Assembly (NCBI RefSeq): GCF_009905375.1
Contig: NW_027418154.1
Span: 124,001 to 188,000 of the forward strand
Source: Apium graveolens
Taxonomy: Eukaryota; Streptophyta; Magnoliopsida; Apiales; Apiaceae
Length of the DNA stretch: 64,000 bases
Direction: 5' to 3'
Shown here: in pieces, positions 1-11,027 of the stretch
Numbering within the stretch: position 1 is the stretch's first letter
Layout of the letters: every line of letters starts with the position of its first letter
Notes under the pieces: model-generated
What the model was told of the DNA's origin: nothing
The model's input: the letters and a program-made list of their open reading frames with translations, nothing else
Database searches by the model: none
Made by a program: the position numbers and the translations under genes

Positions 1-1338
1 TATATGATGGAAAGTGACTCTTATAAGGTGCAAAGTGACTCTAATATGGTGAGAAGTCACTTACATAATTGATTAGAGCCAAAATGTGGCCCAAAATTGA
101 CTTGTACGAAAGGGGTACCAAGAGGTGGTTAAAGGATGTCTAATTGCATGTACATGATGTTAACATGTTAATTATATCAATATTTGGTGGCAAGTGACTC
201 TTATAGGGTGAAAAGTGACTCTAATATGGTGAAAAGTGACTAACATGGTTAATTAGAACCAAAATGTGGACCAAAATTGACTTGTATGAATATGGCACTA
301 AGAGTTGGTAAAAGGATTTATAATTGCATGTACATGATATTAACATGTTAATTTTACCAATATATGATGGCAAGTGACTCTTATAAGGTGCAAAGTGACT
401 CTAATATCAGAAGTCACTTACATGATTGATTAGAGCCAAAATGTGGCCCAAAATTGACTTGTAGGAAAGGGGTACCAATATGTGGTTAAAGGATGTCTAA
501 TTGCATTTACGTGATGTTAATAGGTTAATTGAATCAATATATGGGGCAAGTGACTCTTATAGGGTGTAAAGGTACTCTAATATGGTGACCAATGACTTAC
601 AGGGTTGATTAGAGCCAAAATGTGGAATAAAATTAACTTGTATGAAAGTGGCATTAATAGGTGGTAAAAGGATGTCAAATTGGATGTATATGATGTTAAC
701 ATGTCAATTGTTGCATCTATGGTGGAAAGTGACTCTTATAGGGTGCAAAGTGACTCTAATATGGTGAAAAGTGACTAACATGGTAAATTAGAACCAAAAT
801 GTGGACCAAAATTGACTTGTATGAATATGGCACTAAGAGGTGGGAAAGGATTTCTAATTGCATGTACATGATGTTAACATGTTAATTGTACCAATATATG
901 ATGGCAAGTGACTCTTATAAGGTGTAAAGTGACTCCAATATGGTGAGAAGTGACTTACATGATTGATTAGAGCCAAAATGTGGCCCAAAATTGACTTGTA
1001 GGAAAGGGGTACCAAGAAGTGGTTAAAGGATGTCTAATTGCATTTACGTGATGTTAACATGTTAATTGTATCAATATATGGGGCAAATGACTCTTATAGG
1101 GTGTAAAGGTACTCTAATATGGTGAACAGTGACTTACATGATTGATTAGAGCTAAAATATGGAACAAAATTAAATTGTATGAAACAGGCATTAATAAGTG
1201 GTAAAAGGATGTCAAATTGGATGTATATGATGTTAACATGTCAATTGTTGCATATATGGTGGAAAGTGACTCTTATAGGGTGCAAAGTGACTCTAATATG
1301 GTGAGAAGTGACTAACATGGTTAATTAGAACCAAAATG
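1..1338 (+). repeat. Leading mosaic of block A (T4-T5-T1-T2-T3-T1-T2-T3)
   Basis: The window opens inside a T4, then reads T5, T1, T2, T3, T1, T2 and a T3 cut short at 1338. These copies carry more private changes than the following super-repeat (for example tgatattaacatg near 340, gatgttaatagg near 516 and ttgcatctatgg near 713). They therefore look like older or less homogenised monomers. No gene is visible. Confidence 0.8.
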
Positions 1339-1490
1339 ATGGCAAGTGACTCTTATAAGGTGCAAAGTGACTCTAATATGGTGAGATGTCACTTACATGA
1401 TTGATTAGAGCCAAAATGTGGCCCAAAATTGACTTGTACGAAAGGGGTACGAAGAGGTGGTTAAAGGATGTCTAATTGCATGTACATGAT
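1232..1490 (+). repeat. Truncated T3 fused to T4 (259 bp between HpaI sites)
   Basis: The distance between consecutive GTTAAC sites jumps to 259 bp. T3 runs normally to ccaaaatg at 1338, then switches to atggcaagtgactc, the 5' part of a T4. About 100 bp of sequence is missing. The two parents share ATG at the breakpoint, which fits microhomology-mediated or unequal joining. The junction marks the left edge of the 27-mer super-repeat. Confidence 0.85.
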
Positions 1491-2205
1491 GTTAACATGT
1501 TAATTATATCAATATTTGGTGTCAAGTGACTTTTTAAGGATGCAAAGTGACTCTAATATGGTGAAAAGTGACTAACATGGTTAATTAGAACCAAAATGTG
1601 GACCAAAATTGACTTGTATGAATATGACACTAAGAGGTGGTAAAAGGATTTCTAATTGCATGTACATGATGGTAACATGTTAATTGTACCAATATATGAT
1701 GGCAAGTGACTCTTATAAGGTGCAAAGTGACTCTAATATGGTGAGAAGTCACTTACATGATTGATTAGAGCCAAAATGTGGTCCAAATTTGACTTGTAGG
1801 AAAGGGGTACCAAAAGGTGGTTAAAGGATGTCTAATTGCATTTACGTGATGTTAACATGTTAATTGTATCAATATATGGGGCAAGTGACTCTTATAGGGT
1901 GTAAAGGTACTCTAATATGGTGAACAGTGACTTACATGGTTGATTAGAGCCAAAATGTGGAACAAAATTAACTTGTATGAAAGTGGCATTAATAGGTGGT
2001 AAAAGGATGTCAAATGGGATGTATATGATGTTAACATGTCAATTGTTGCATATATGGTGGAAAGTGACTCTTATAGGGTGCAAAGTGACTCTAATATGGT
2101 GAGAGGTGCTAACATGGTTAATTAGAACCAAAATGTGGACCAAAATTGACTTATATGAATATGGCACTAAGAGGTGGTAAAAGGATTTCTAATTGCATGT
2201 CCATG

Positions 2206-2220
2206 ATGTTAACATGTTAA
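2206..2220. other. Overlapping palindromes at monomer boundary
   Basis: ATGTTAACAT (2206-2215) and TTAACATGTTAA (2209-2220) are perfect palindromes that overlap by seven bases. Most monomers carry the first. Those not followed by the caattg start (that is, not ending T2) carry both. The element gives a regular dyad every 180 bp. Monomers ending catgtacatgatg carry a third palindrome, CATGTACATG, a few bases upstream. No binding protein can be named from the sequence. Confidence 0.85.
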
Positions 2221-2387
2221 TTGTACCAATATATGATGGCAAGTGACTCTTATAAGGTGCAAAGTGACTCTAATATGGTGAGAAGTCACTTACATGATTG
2301 ATTAGAGCCAAAATGTGGCCCAAAATTGACTTGTACGAAAGGGGTACCAAGAGGTGGTTAAAGGATGTCTAATTGCATGTACCTGAT
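2208..2387 (+). repeat. Representative monomer type T4 (180 bp)
   Basis: First member of the basal pentamer, taken from one GTTAAC site to the next. Diagnostic features are ttgtaccaatatatgatgg at the start, ttataaggtgc in the first subrepeat, gtcacttacatgattg, gtggcccaaaa, gtacgaaaggggtacc and a cattgcatgtacatg-like end. T4 shares its first two thirds with T1 and differs mainly at gtacgaaagg versus gtaggaaagg and at the 3' end. In block B several T4 subtypes appear: gagtagagcc, acgcaagg, gcaggtgac, and a taatggcatg form that precedes the hybrid monomer. Confidence 0.9.
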
Positions 2388-2567
2388 GTTAACATGTTAA
2401 TTATATCAATATTTGGTGGCAAGTGACTCTTAAAGGGTGCAAAGTGACTCTAATATGGTGAAAAGTGACTAACATGGTTAATTAGAACCAAAATGTGGAC
2501 CAAAATTGACTTGTATGAATATGGCACTAAGAGGTGGTAAAAGGATTTCTAATTGCTTGTACATGAT
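2388..2567 (+). repeat. Representative monomer type T5 (180 bp)
   Basis: Second member of the pentamer. Diagnostic features are ttatatcaatatttggtggc, gtgactcttaaagggtgc, gtgaaaagtgactaac, gaaccaaaatgtggacc, gaatatggcactaagagg and a catgtacatgatg or cttgtacatgatg end. The 3' two thirds resemble T3. A subtype carrying gactttttaaggatgc (1531, 6375, 11218, 14089) is a useful tag for block A super-repeats. A subtype with atctatatttggtgac recurs in block B. Confidence 0.9.
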
Positions 2568-2747
2568 GTTAACATCTTAATTGTACCAATATATGATGGC
2601 AAGTGACTCTTATAAGGTGCAAAGTGACTCTAATATGGTGAGAAGTCACTTACATGATTGATTAGAGCCAAAATGTGGCCCAAATTTGACTTGTAGGAAA
2701 GGGCTACCAAGAGGTGGTTAAAGGATGTCTAATTGCATTTACGTGAT
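2568..2747 (+). repeat. Representative monomer type T1 (180 bp)
   Basis: Third member of the pentamer as laid out here. Diagnostic features are ttgtaccaatatatgatgg, gtcacttacatgattgatt, gtggcccaaa, cttgtaggaaaggg and the distinctive 3' end catttacgtgatg. In block B most HOR units begin with a T1 whose 5' end reads tactagtatagcaag or taccagtatagcaag, a 9-10 bp deletion relative to the normal form. That variant is used as the unit anchor in this annotation. Confidence 0.9.
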
Positions 2748-2926
2748 GTTAACATGTTAATTGTATCAATATATGGGGCAAGTGACTCTTATAGGGTGTA
2801 AAGGTACTCTAATATGGTGAACAGTGACTTACATGGTTGATTAGAGCCAAAATGTGTAACAAAATTAACTTGTATGAAAGTGGCATTAATAGGTGGTAAA
2901 AGGATGTCAAATGGGATGTATATGAT
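2748..2926 (+). repeat. Representative monomer type T2 (179 bp)
   Basis: Fourth member of the pentamer and the most divergent type. Diagnostic features are ttgtatcaatatatggggc, gggtgtaaaggtactc (a degenerated second subrepeat), gtgaacagtgacttac, gtggaacaaaattaac, gaaagtggcattaatagg and ggatgtcaaattggatg. It ends gttaacatgtcaa, so the next monomer (T3) starts caattgttgc. The 3' part of T2 also forms the 3' part of the 201-bp hybrid monomer in block B. Confidence 0.9.
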
Positions 2927-3105
2927 GTTAACATGTCAATTGTTGCATATATGGTGGAAAGTGACTCTTATAGGGTGCAAAGTGACTCTAATATGGTGAA
3001 AAGTGACTAACATGGTTAATTAGAACCAAAATGTGAACCAAACCTGACTTGTATGAATATGGCACTAAGAGGTGGTAAAAGGATTTCTAATTGCTTGTAC
3101 ATGAT
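2927..3105 (+). repeat. Representative monomer type T3 (179 bp)
   Basis: Fifth member of the pentamer. Diagnostic features are ttgttgcatatatggtgg, three clear aagtgact subrepeats, catggttaattagaacc, gtggaccaaaattgac, gaatatggcactaagagg and usually a catgtccatgatg end (this copy has cttgtacatgatg). Subtypes include a 1-bp deletion (gaagtgctaac), ctattatgg with aacacgg, and attgttaatt. Composition counted by hand in a T3 consensus is 43 G, 20 C and 116 A+T in 179 bases. Confidence 0.9.
2958..3017 (+). repeat. Three about 21-bp subrepeats inside a monomer
   Basis: Within this T3 copy, aaagtgactcttatagggtg, aaagtgactctaatatggtg and aaaagtgactaacatggtt follow each other at 20-21 bp steps. The same triplet of aagtgact-headed subrepeats occupies the 5' third of the other monomer types, with the second copy degenerate in T2. 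This short-period structure can slip in register during unequal exchange. It is where the 201-bp hybrid monomer gains its extra 22 bp. Confidence 0.88.
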
Positions 3106-6100
3106 GTTAACATGTTAATTGTACCAATATATGATGACAAGTGACTCTTATAAGGTGCAAAGTGACTCTAATATGGTGAGACGTCACTTACATGATTGAT
3201 TAGAGCCAAAATGTGGCCCAAAATTGACTTGTAGGAAAGGGGTACCAAGAGGTGGTTATAGGATGTCTAATTGCATTTACGTGATGTTAACATGTTTATT
3301 GTATCAATATATGGGGCAAGTGACTCTTATAGAGTGTAAAGGTACTCCAATATGGTGAACATTGACTAACATGGTTGATTAGAGCCAAAATGTGGAACAA
3401 AATTAACTTGTATGAAAGTGGCATTAATAGGTGGTAAAAGGATGTCAAATTGGATGTATATGATGTTAACATGTCAATTGTTGCATATATGGTGGAAAGT
3501 GACTCTTATAGGGTGCAAAGTGACTCTAATATGGTGACAAGTGACTAACATGGTTAATTAGAACCAAAATGTGGACCAAAATTGACTTGTATGAATATGG
3601 CACTAAGAGGTGGTAAAAGGATTTCTAATTGCATGTCCATGATGTTAACATGTTAATTGTACCAATATATGATGGCAAGTGACTCTTATAAGGTGCAAAG
3701 TGACTCTAATATGGTGAGAAGTCACTTACATGATTGATTAGAGCCAAAATGTGGCCCAAACTTGACTTGTAGGAAAGGGGTACCAAGAGGTGGTTAAAGG
3801 ATGTCTAATTGCATTTACGTGATGTTAACATGTTAATTGTATGAATATATGGGGCAAGTGACTCTTATAGGGTGTAAAGGTACTCTAATATGGTGAACAG
3901 TGACTTACATGGTTGATTAGAACCAAAATGTGGAACAAAATTAACTTGTATGAAAGTGGCATTAATAGGTGGTAAAAGGATGTCAAATTGGATGTATATG
4001 ATGTTAACATGTCAATTGTTGCATATATGGTGGAAAGTGACTCTTATAGGGTGCAAAGTGACTCTAATATGGTGAGAAGTGCTAACATGGTTAATTAGAA
4101 CCAAAATGTGGACAAAAATTGACTTGTATGAATATGGCACTAAGAGGTGGTAAAAGGATTTCTAATTGCATGTCCATGATGTTAACATGTTAATTGTACC
4201 AATATATGATGGCAAGTGACTCTTATAAGGTGCAAAGTGACTCTAATATGGTGAGAAGTCACTTACATGATTGATTAGAGCCAAAATGTGGCCCAAAATT
4301 GACTTGTACGAAAGGGGTACCAAGAGGCGGTTAAAGGATGTCTAATTGCATGTACATGATGTTAACATGTTAATTATATCAATATTTTGTGGCAAGTGAC
4401 TCTTAAAGGGTGCAAAGTGACTCTAATATGGTGAAAAGTGACTAACATGGTTAATTAGAACCAAAATGTGGACCAAAATTGACTTGTATGAATATGGCAC
4501 TAAGAGGTGGTAAAAGGATTTCTAATTGGTTGTACATGATGTTAACATCTTAATTGTACCAATATATGATGGCAAGTGACTCTTATAAGGTGCAAAGTGA
4601 CTCTAATATGGTGAGAAGTCACTTACATGATTGATTAGAGCCAAAATGTGGCCCAAATTTGACTTGTAGGAAAGGGCTACCAAGAGGTGGTTAAAGGATG
4701 TCTAATTGCATTTACGTGATGTTAACATGTTAATTGTATCAATATATGGGGCAAGTGACTCTTATAGGGTGTAAAGGTACTCTAATATGGTGAACAGTGA
4801 CTTACATGGTTGATTAGAGCCAAAATGTGTAACAAAATTAACTTGTATGAAAGTGGCATTAATAGGTGGTAAAAGGATGTCAAATGGGATGTATATGATG
4901 TTAACATGTCAATTGTTGCATATATGGTGGAAAGTGACTCTTATAGGGTGCAAAGTGACTCTAATATGGTGAAAAGTGACTAACATGGTTAATTAGAACC
5001 AAAATGTGAACCAAACCTGACTTGTATGAATATGGCACTAAGAGGTGGTAAAAGGATTTCTAATTGCTTGTACATGATGTTAACATGTTAATTGTACCAA
5101 TATATGATGACAAGTGACTCTTATAAGGTGCAAAGTGACTCTAATATGGTGAGACGTCACTTACATGATTGATTAGAGCCAAAATGTGGCCCAAAATTGA
5201 CTTGTAGGAAAGGGGTACCAAGAGGTGGTTATAGGATGTCTAATTGCATTTACGTGATGTTAACATGTTTATTGTATCAATATATGGGGCAAGTGACTCT
5301 TATAGAGTGTAAAGGTACTCCAATATGGTGAACATTGACTAACATGGTTGATTAGAGCCAAAATGTGGAACAAAATTAACTTGTATGAAAGTGGCATTAA
5401 TAGGTGGTAAAAGGATGTCAAATTGGATGTATATGATGTTAACATGTCAATTGTTGCATATATGGTGGAAAGTGACTCTTATAGGGTGCAAAGTGACTCT
5501 AATATGGTGAGAAGTGACTAACATGGTTAATTAGAACCAAAATGTGGACCAAAATTGACTTGTATGAATATGGCACTAAGAGGTGGTAAAAGGATTTCTA
5601 ATTGCATGTCCATGATGTTAACATGTTAATTGTACCAATATATGATGGCAAGTGACTCTTATAAGGTGCAAAGTGACTCTAATATGGTGAGAAGTCACTT
5701 ACATGATTGATTAGAGCCAAAATGTGGCCCAAACTTGACTTGTAGGAAAGGGGTACCAAGAGGTGGTTAAAGGATGTCTAATTGCATTTACGTGATGTTA
5801 ACATGTTAATTGTATGAATATATGGGGCAAGTGACTCTTATAGGGTGTAAAGGTACTCTAATATGGTGAACAGTGACTTACATGGTTGATTAGAGCCAAA
5901 ATGTGTAACAAAATTAACTTGTATGAAAGTGGCATTAATAGGTGGTAAAAGGATGTCAAATTGGATGTATATGATGTTAACATGTCAATTGTTGCATATA
6001 TGGTGGAAAGTGACTCTTATAGGGTGCAAAGTGACTCTAATATGGTGAAAAGTGACTAACATGGTTAATTAGAACCAAAATGTGGACCAAAATTGACTTG

Positions 6101-6182
6101 TATGAATATGGCACTAAGAGGTGGTAAAAGGATTTCTAATTGCATGTACATGTTGTTTACATGTTAATTGTACCAATATATG

Positions 6183-9100
6183 ATGGCAAGTGACTCTTAT
6201 AAGGTGCAAAGTGACTCTAATATGGTGAGATGTCACTTACATGATTGATTAGAGCCAAAATGTGGCCCAAAATTGACTTGTACGAAAGGGGTACGAAGAG
6301 GTGGTTAAAGGATGTCTAATTGCATGTACATGATGTTAACATGTTAATTATATCAATATTTGGTGTCAAGTGACTTTTTAAGGATGCAAAGTGACTCTAA
6401 TATGGTGAAAAGTGACTAACATGGTTAATTAGAACCAAAATGTGGACCAAAATTGACTTGTATGAATATGACACTAAGAGGTGGTAAAAGGATTTCTAAT
6501 TGCATGTACATGATGGTAACATGTTAATTGTACCAATATATGATGGCAAGTGACTCTTATAAGGTGCAAAGTGACTCTAATATGGTGAGAAGTCACTTAC
6601 ATGATTGATTAGAGCCAAAATGTGGCCCAAATTTGACTTGTAGGAAAGGGGTACCAAAAGGTGGTTAAAGGATGTCTAATTGCATTTACGTGATGTTAAC
6701 ATGTTAATTGTATCAATATATGGGGCAAGTGACTCTTATAGGGTGTAAAGGTACTCTAATATGGTGAACAGTGACTTACATGGTTGATTAGAGCCAAAAT
6801 GTGGAACAAAATTAACTTGTATGAAAGTGGCATTAATAGGTGGTAAAAGGATGTCAAATTGGATGTATATGATGTTAACATGTCAATTGTTGCATATATG
6901 GTGGAAAGTGACTCTTATAGGGTGCAAAGTGACTCTAATATGGTGAGAGGTGCTAACATGGTTAATTAGAACCAAAATGTGGACCAAAATTGACTTATAT
7001 GAATATGGCACTAAGAGGTGGTAAAAGGATTTCTAATTGCATGTCCATGATGTTAACATGTTAATTGTACCAATATATGATGGCAAGTGACTCTTATAAG
7101 GTGCAAAGTGACTCTAATATGGTGAGAAGTCACTTACATGATTGATTAGAGCCAAAATGTGGCCCAAAATTGACTTGTACGAAAGGGGTACCAAGAGGTG
7201 GTTAAAGGATGTCTAATTGCATGTACATGATGTTAACATGTTAATTATATCAATATTTTGGTGGCAAGTGACTCTTAAAGGGTGCAAAGTGACTCTAATA
7301 TGGTGAAAAGTGACTAACATGGTTAATTAGAACCAAAATGTGGACCAAAATTGACTTGTATGAATATGGCACTAAGAGGTGGTAAAAGGATTTCTAATTG
7401 CTTGTACATGATGTTACCATCTTAATTGTACCAATATATGATGGCAAGTGACTCTTATAAGGTGCAAAGTGACTCTAATATGGTGAGAAGTCACTTACAT
7501 GATTGATTAGAGCCAAAATGTGGCCCAAATTTGACTTGTAGGAAAGGGCTACCAAGAGGTGGTTAAAGGATGTCTAATTGCATTTACGTGATGTTAACAT
7601 GTTAATTGTATCAATATATGGGGCAAGTGACTCTTATAGGGTGTAAAGGTACTCTAATATGGTGAACAGTGACTTACATGGTTGATTAGAGCCAAAATGT
7701 GTAACAAAATTAACTTGTATGAAAGTGGCATTAATAGGTGGTAAAAGGATGTCAAATGGGATGTATATGATGTTAACATGTCAATTGTTGCATATATGGT
7801 GGAAAGTGACTCTTATAGGGTGCAAAGTGACTCTAATATGGTGAAAAGTGACTAACATGGTTAATTAGAACCAAAATGTGAACCAAACCTGACTTGTATG
7901 AATATGGCACTAAGAGGTGGTAAAAGGATTTTTAATTGCTTGTACATGATGTTAACATGTTAATTGTACCAATATATGATGACAAGTGACTCTTATAAGG
8001 TGCAAAGTGACTCTAATATGGTGAGACGTCACTTACATGATTGCTTAGAGCCAAAATGTGGCCCAAAATTGACTTGTAGGAAAGGGGTACCAAGAGGTGG
8101 TTATAGGATGTCTAATTGCATTTACGTGATGTTAACATGTTTATTGTATCAATATATGGGGCAAGTGACTCTTATAGAGTGTAAAGGTACTCCAATATGG
8201 TGAACATTGACTAACATGGTTGATTAGAGCCAAAATGTGGAACAAAATTAACTTGTATGAAAGTGGCATTAATAGGTGGTAAAAGGATGTCAAATTGGAT
8301 GTATATGATGTTAACATGTCAATTGTTGCATATATGGTGGAAAGTGACTCTTATAGGGTGCAAAGTGACTCTAATATGGTGACAAGTGACTAACATGGTT
8401 AATTAGAACCAAAATGTGGACCAAAATTGACTTGTATGAATATGGCACTAAGAGGTGGTAAAAGGATTTCTAATTGCATGTCCATGATGTTAACATGTTA
8501 ATTGTACCAATATATGATGGCAAGTGACTCTTATAAGGTGCAAAGTGACTCTAATATGGTGAGAAGTCACTTACATGATTGATTAGAGCCAAAATGTGGC
8601 CCAAACTTGACTTGTAGGAAAGGGGTACCAAGAGGTGGTTAAAGGATGTCTAATTGCATTTACGTGATGTTAACATGTTAATTGTATGAATATATGGGGC
8701 AAGTGACTCTTATAGGGTGTAAAGGTACTCTAATATGGTGAACAGTGACTTACATGGTTGATTAGAGCCAAAATGTGGAACAAAATTAACTTGTATGAAA
8801 GTGGCATTAATAGGTGGTAAAAGGATGTCAAATTGGATGTATATGATGTTAACATGTCAATTGTTGCATATATGGTGGAAAGTGACTCTTATAGGGTGCA
8901 AAGTGACTCTAATATGGTGAGAAGTGCTAACATGGTTAATTAGAACCAAAATGTGGACCAAAATTGACTTGTATGAATATGGCACTAAGAGGTGGTAAAA
9001 GGATTTCTAATTGCATGTCCATGATGTTAACATGTTAATTGTACCAATATATGATGGCAAGTGACTCTTATAAGGTGCAAAGTGACTCTAATATGGGGAG

Positions 9101-11027
9101 AAGTCACTTACATGATTGATTAGAGCCAAAATGTGGCCCAAAATTGACTTGTACGAAAGGGGTACCAAGAGGCGGTTAAAGGATGTCTAATTGCATGTAC
9201 ATGATGTTAACATGTTAATTATATCAATATTTTGTGGCAAGTGACTCTTAAAGGGTGCAAAGTGACTCTAATATGGTGAAAAGTGACTAACATGGTTAAT
9301 TAGAACCAAAATGTGGACCAAAATTGACTTGTATGAATATGGCACTAAGAGGTGGTAAAAGGATTTCTAATTGCTTGTACATGATGTTAACATCTTAATT
9401 GTACCAATATATGATGGCAAGTGACTCTTATAAGGTGCAAAGTGACTCTAATATGGTGAGAAGTCACTTACATGATTGATTAGAGCCAAAATATGGCCCA
9501 AATTTGACTTGTAGGAAAGGGCTACCAAGAGGTGGTTAAAGGATGTCTAATTGCATTTACGTGATGTTAACATGTTAATTGTATCAATATATGGGGCAAG
9601 TGACTCTTATAGGGTGTAAAGGTACTCTAATATGGTGAACAGTGACTTACATGGTTGATTAGAGCCAAAATGTGTAACAAAATTAACTTGTATGAAAGTG
9701 GCATTAATAGGTGGTAAAAGGATGTCAAATGGGATGTATATGATGTTAACATGTCAATTGTTGCATATATGGTGGAAAGTGACTCTTATAGGGTGCAAAG
9801 TGACTCTAATATGGTGAAAAGTGACTAACATGGTTAATTAGAACCAAAATGTGAACCAAACCTGACTTGTATGAATATGGCACTAAGAGGTGGTAAAAGG
9901 ATTTCTAATTGCTTGTACATGATGTTAACATGTTAATTGTACCAATATATGATGACAAGTGACTCTTATAAGGTGCAAAGTGACTCTAATATGGTGAGAC
10001 GTCACTTACATGATTGATTAGAGCCAAAATGTGGCCCAAAATTGACTTGTAGGAAAGGGGTACCAAGAGGTGGTTATAGGATGTCTAATTGCATTTACGT
10101 GATGTTAACATGTTTATTGTATCAATATATGGGGCAAGTGACTCTTATAGAGTGTAAAGGTACTCCAATATGGTGAACATTGACTAACATGGTTGATTAG
10201 AGCCAAAATGTGGAACAAAATTAACTTGTATGAAAGTGGCATTAATAGGTGGTAAAAGGATGTCAAATTGGATGTATATGATGTTAACATGTCAATTGTT
10301 GCATATATGGTGGAAAGTGACTCTTATAGGGTGCAAAGTGACTCTAATATGGTGAGAAGTGACTAACATGGTTAATTAGAACCAAAATGTGGACCAAAAT
10401 TGACTTGTATGAATATGGCACTAAGAGGTGGTAAAAGGATTTCTAATTGCATGTCCATAATGTTAACATGTTAATTGTACCAATATATGATGGCAAGTGA
10501 CTCTTATAAGGTGCAAAGTGACTCTAATATGGTGAGAAGTCACTTACATGATTGATTAGAGCCAAAATGTGGCCCAAACTTGACTTGTAGGAAAGGGGTA
10601 CCAAGAGGTGGTTAAAGGATGTCTAATTGCATTTACGTGATGTTAACATGTTAATTGTATGAATATATGGGGAAAGTGACTCTTATAGGGTGTAAAGGTA
10701 CTCTAATATGGTGAACAGTGACTTACATGGTCGATTAGAGCCAAAATGTGTAACAAAATTAACTTGTATGAAAGTGGCATTAATAGGTGGTAAAAGGATG
10801 TCAAATTGGATGTATATGATGTTAACATGTCAATTGTTGCATATATGGTGGAAAGTGACTCTTATAGGGTGCAAAGTGACTCTAATATGGTGAAAAGTGA
10901 CTAACATGGTTAATTAGAACCAAAATGTGGACCAAAATTGACTTGTATGAATATGGCACTAAGAGGTGGTAAAAGGATTTCTAATTGCATGTACATGTTG
11001 TTAACATGTTAATTGTACCAATATATG
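6183..11027 (+). repeat. 27-mer super-HOR, copy 2 (about 4845 bp)
   Basis: Second copy of the super-repeat. The gtcaaatgggatg markers lie at 7754 and 9727, again 1973 bp apart, and 2872 bp after the last marker of copy 1. The next copy of the gactttttaagg T5 variant is at 11218, 4843 bp after 6375. The 2-bp difference from 4845 is explained by a missing tc at gtgactaatatgg near 11057. No gene is present. Confidence 0.88.

Larger units (their letters stand above)
1339..6182 (+). repeat. 27-mer super-HOR, copy 1 (4844 bp)
   Basis: Matches the next copy at a 4844-bp offset: gtgagatgtcac at 1381 and 6225, and gactttttaagg with its T run at 1531 and 6375. Internally it is a 16-mer and an 11-mer, each built from pentamers and T1-T2-T3 trimers. 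The T2 variant gtcaaatgggatg marks the internal 1973-bp period at 2909 and 4882. Only scattered point differences from copy 2 were noticed (for example aaatggg at 2012 versus aaattgg at 6856). No gene is present. Confidence 0.88.

Noticed and set aside
2738..2748. ACGT core (ttacgtgatg) in each T1 as a bZIP or G-box-like promoter element
   Set aside because: A four-base core in every T1 copy of a gene-free satellite is expected by homogenisation. There is no transcription unit next to it.
7964..8203. Open frame of 79 codons on the plus strand
   Set aside because: It lies wholly inside satellite monomers and exists only because a few copies lack the usual in-frame stops. There are no domain, signal or start-site features. 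A similar frame appears at 10708-10893 for the same reason.
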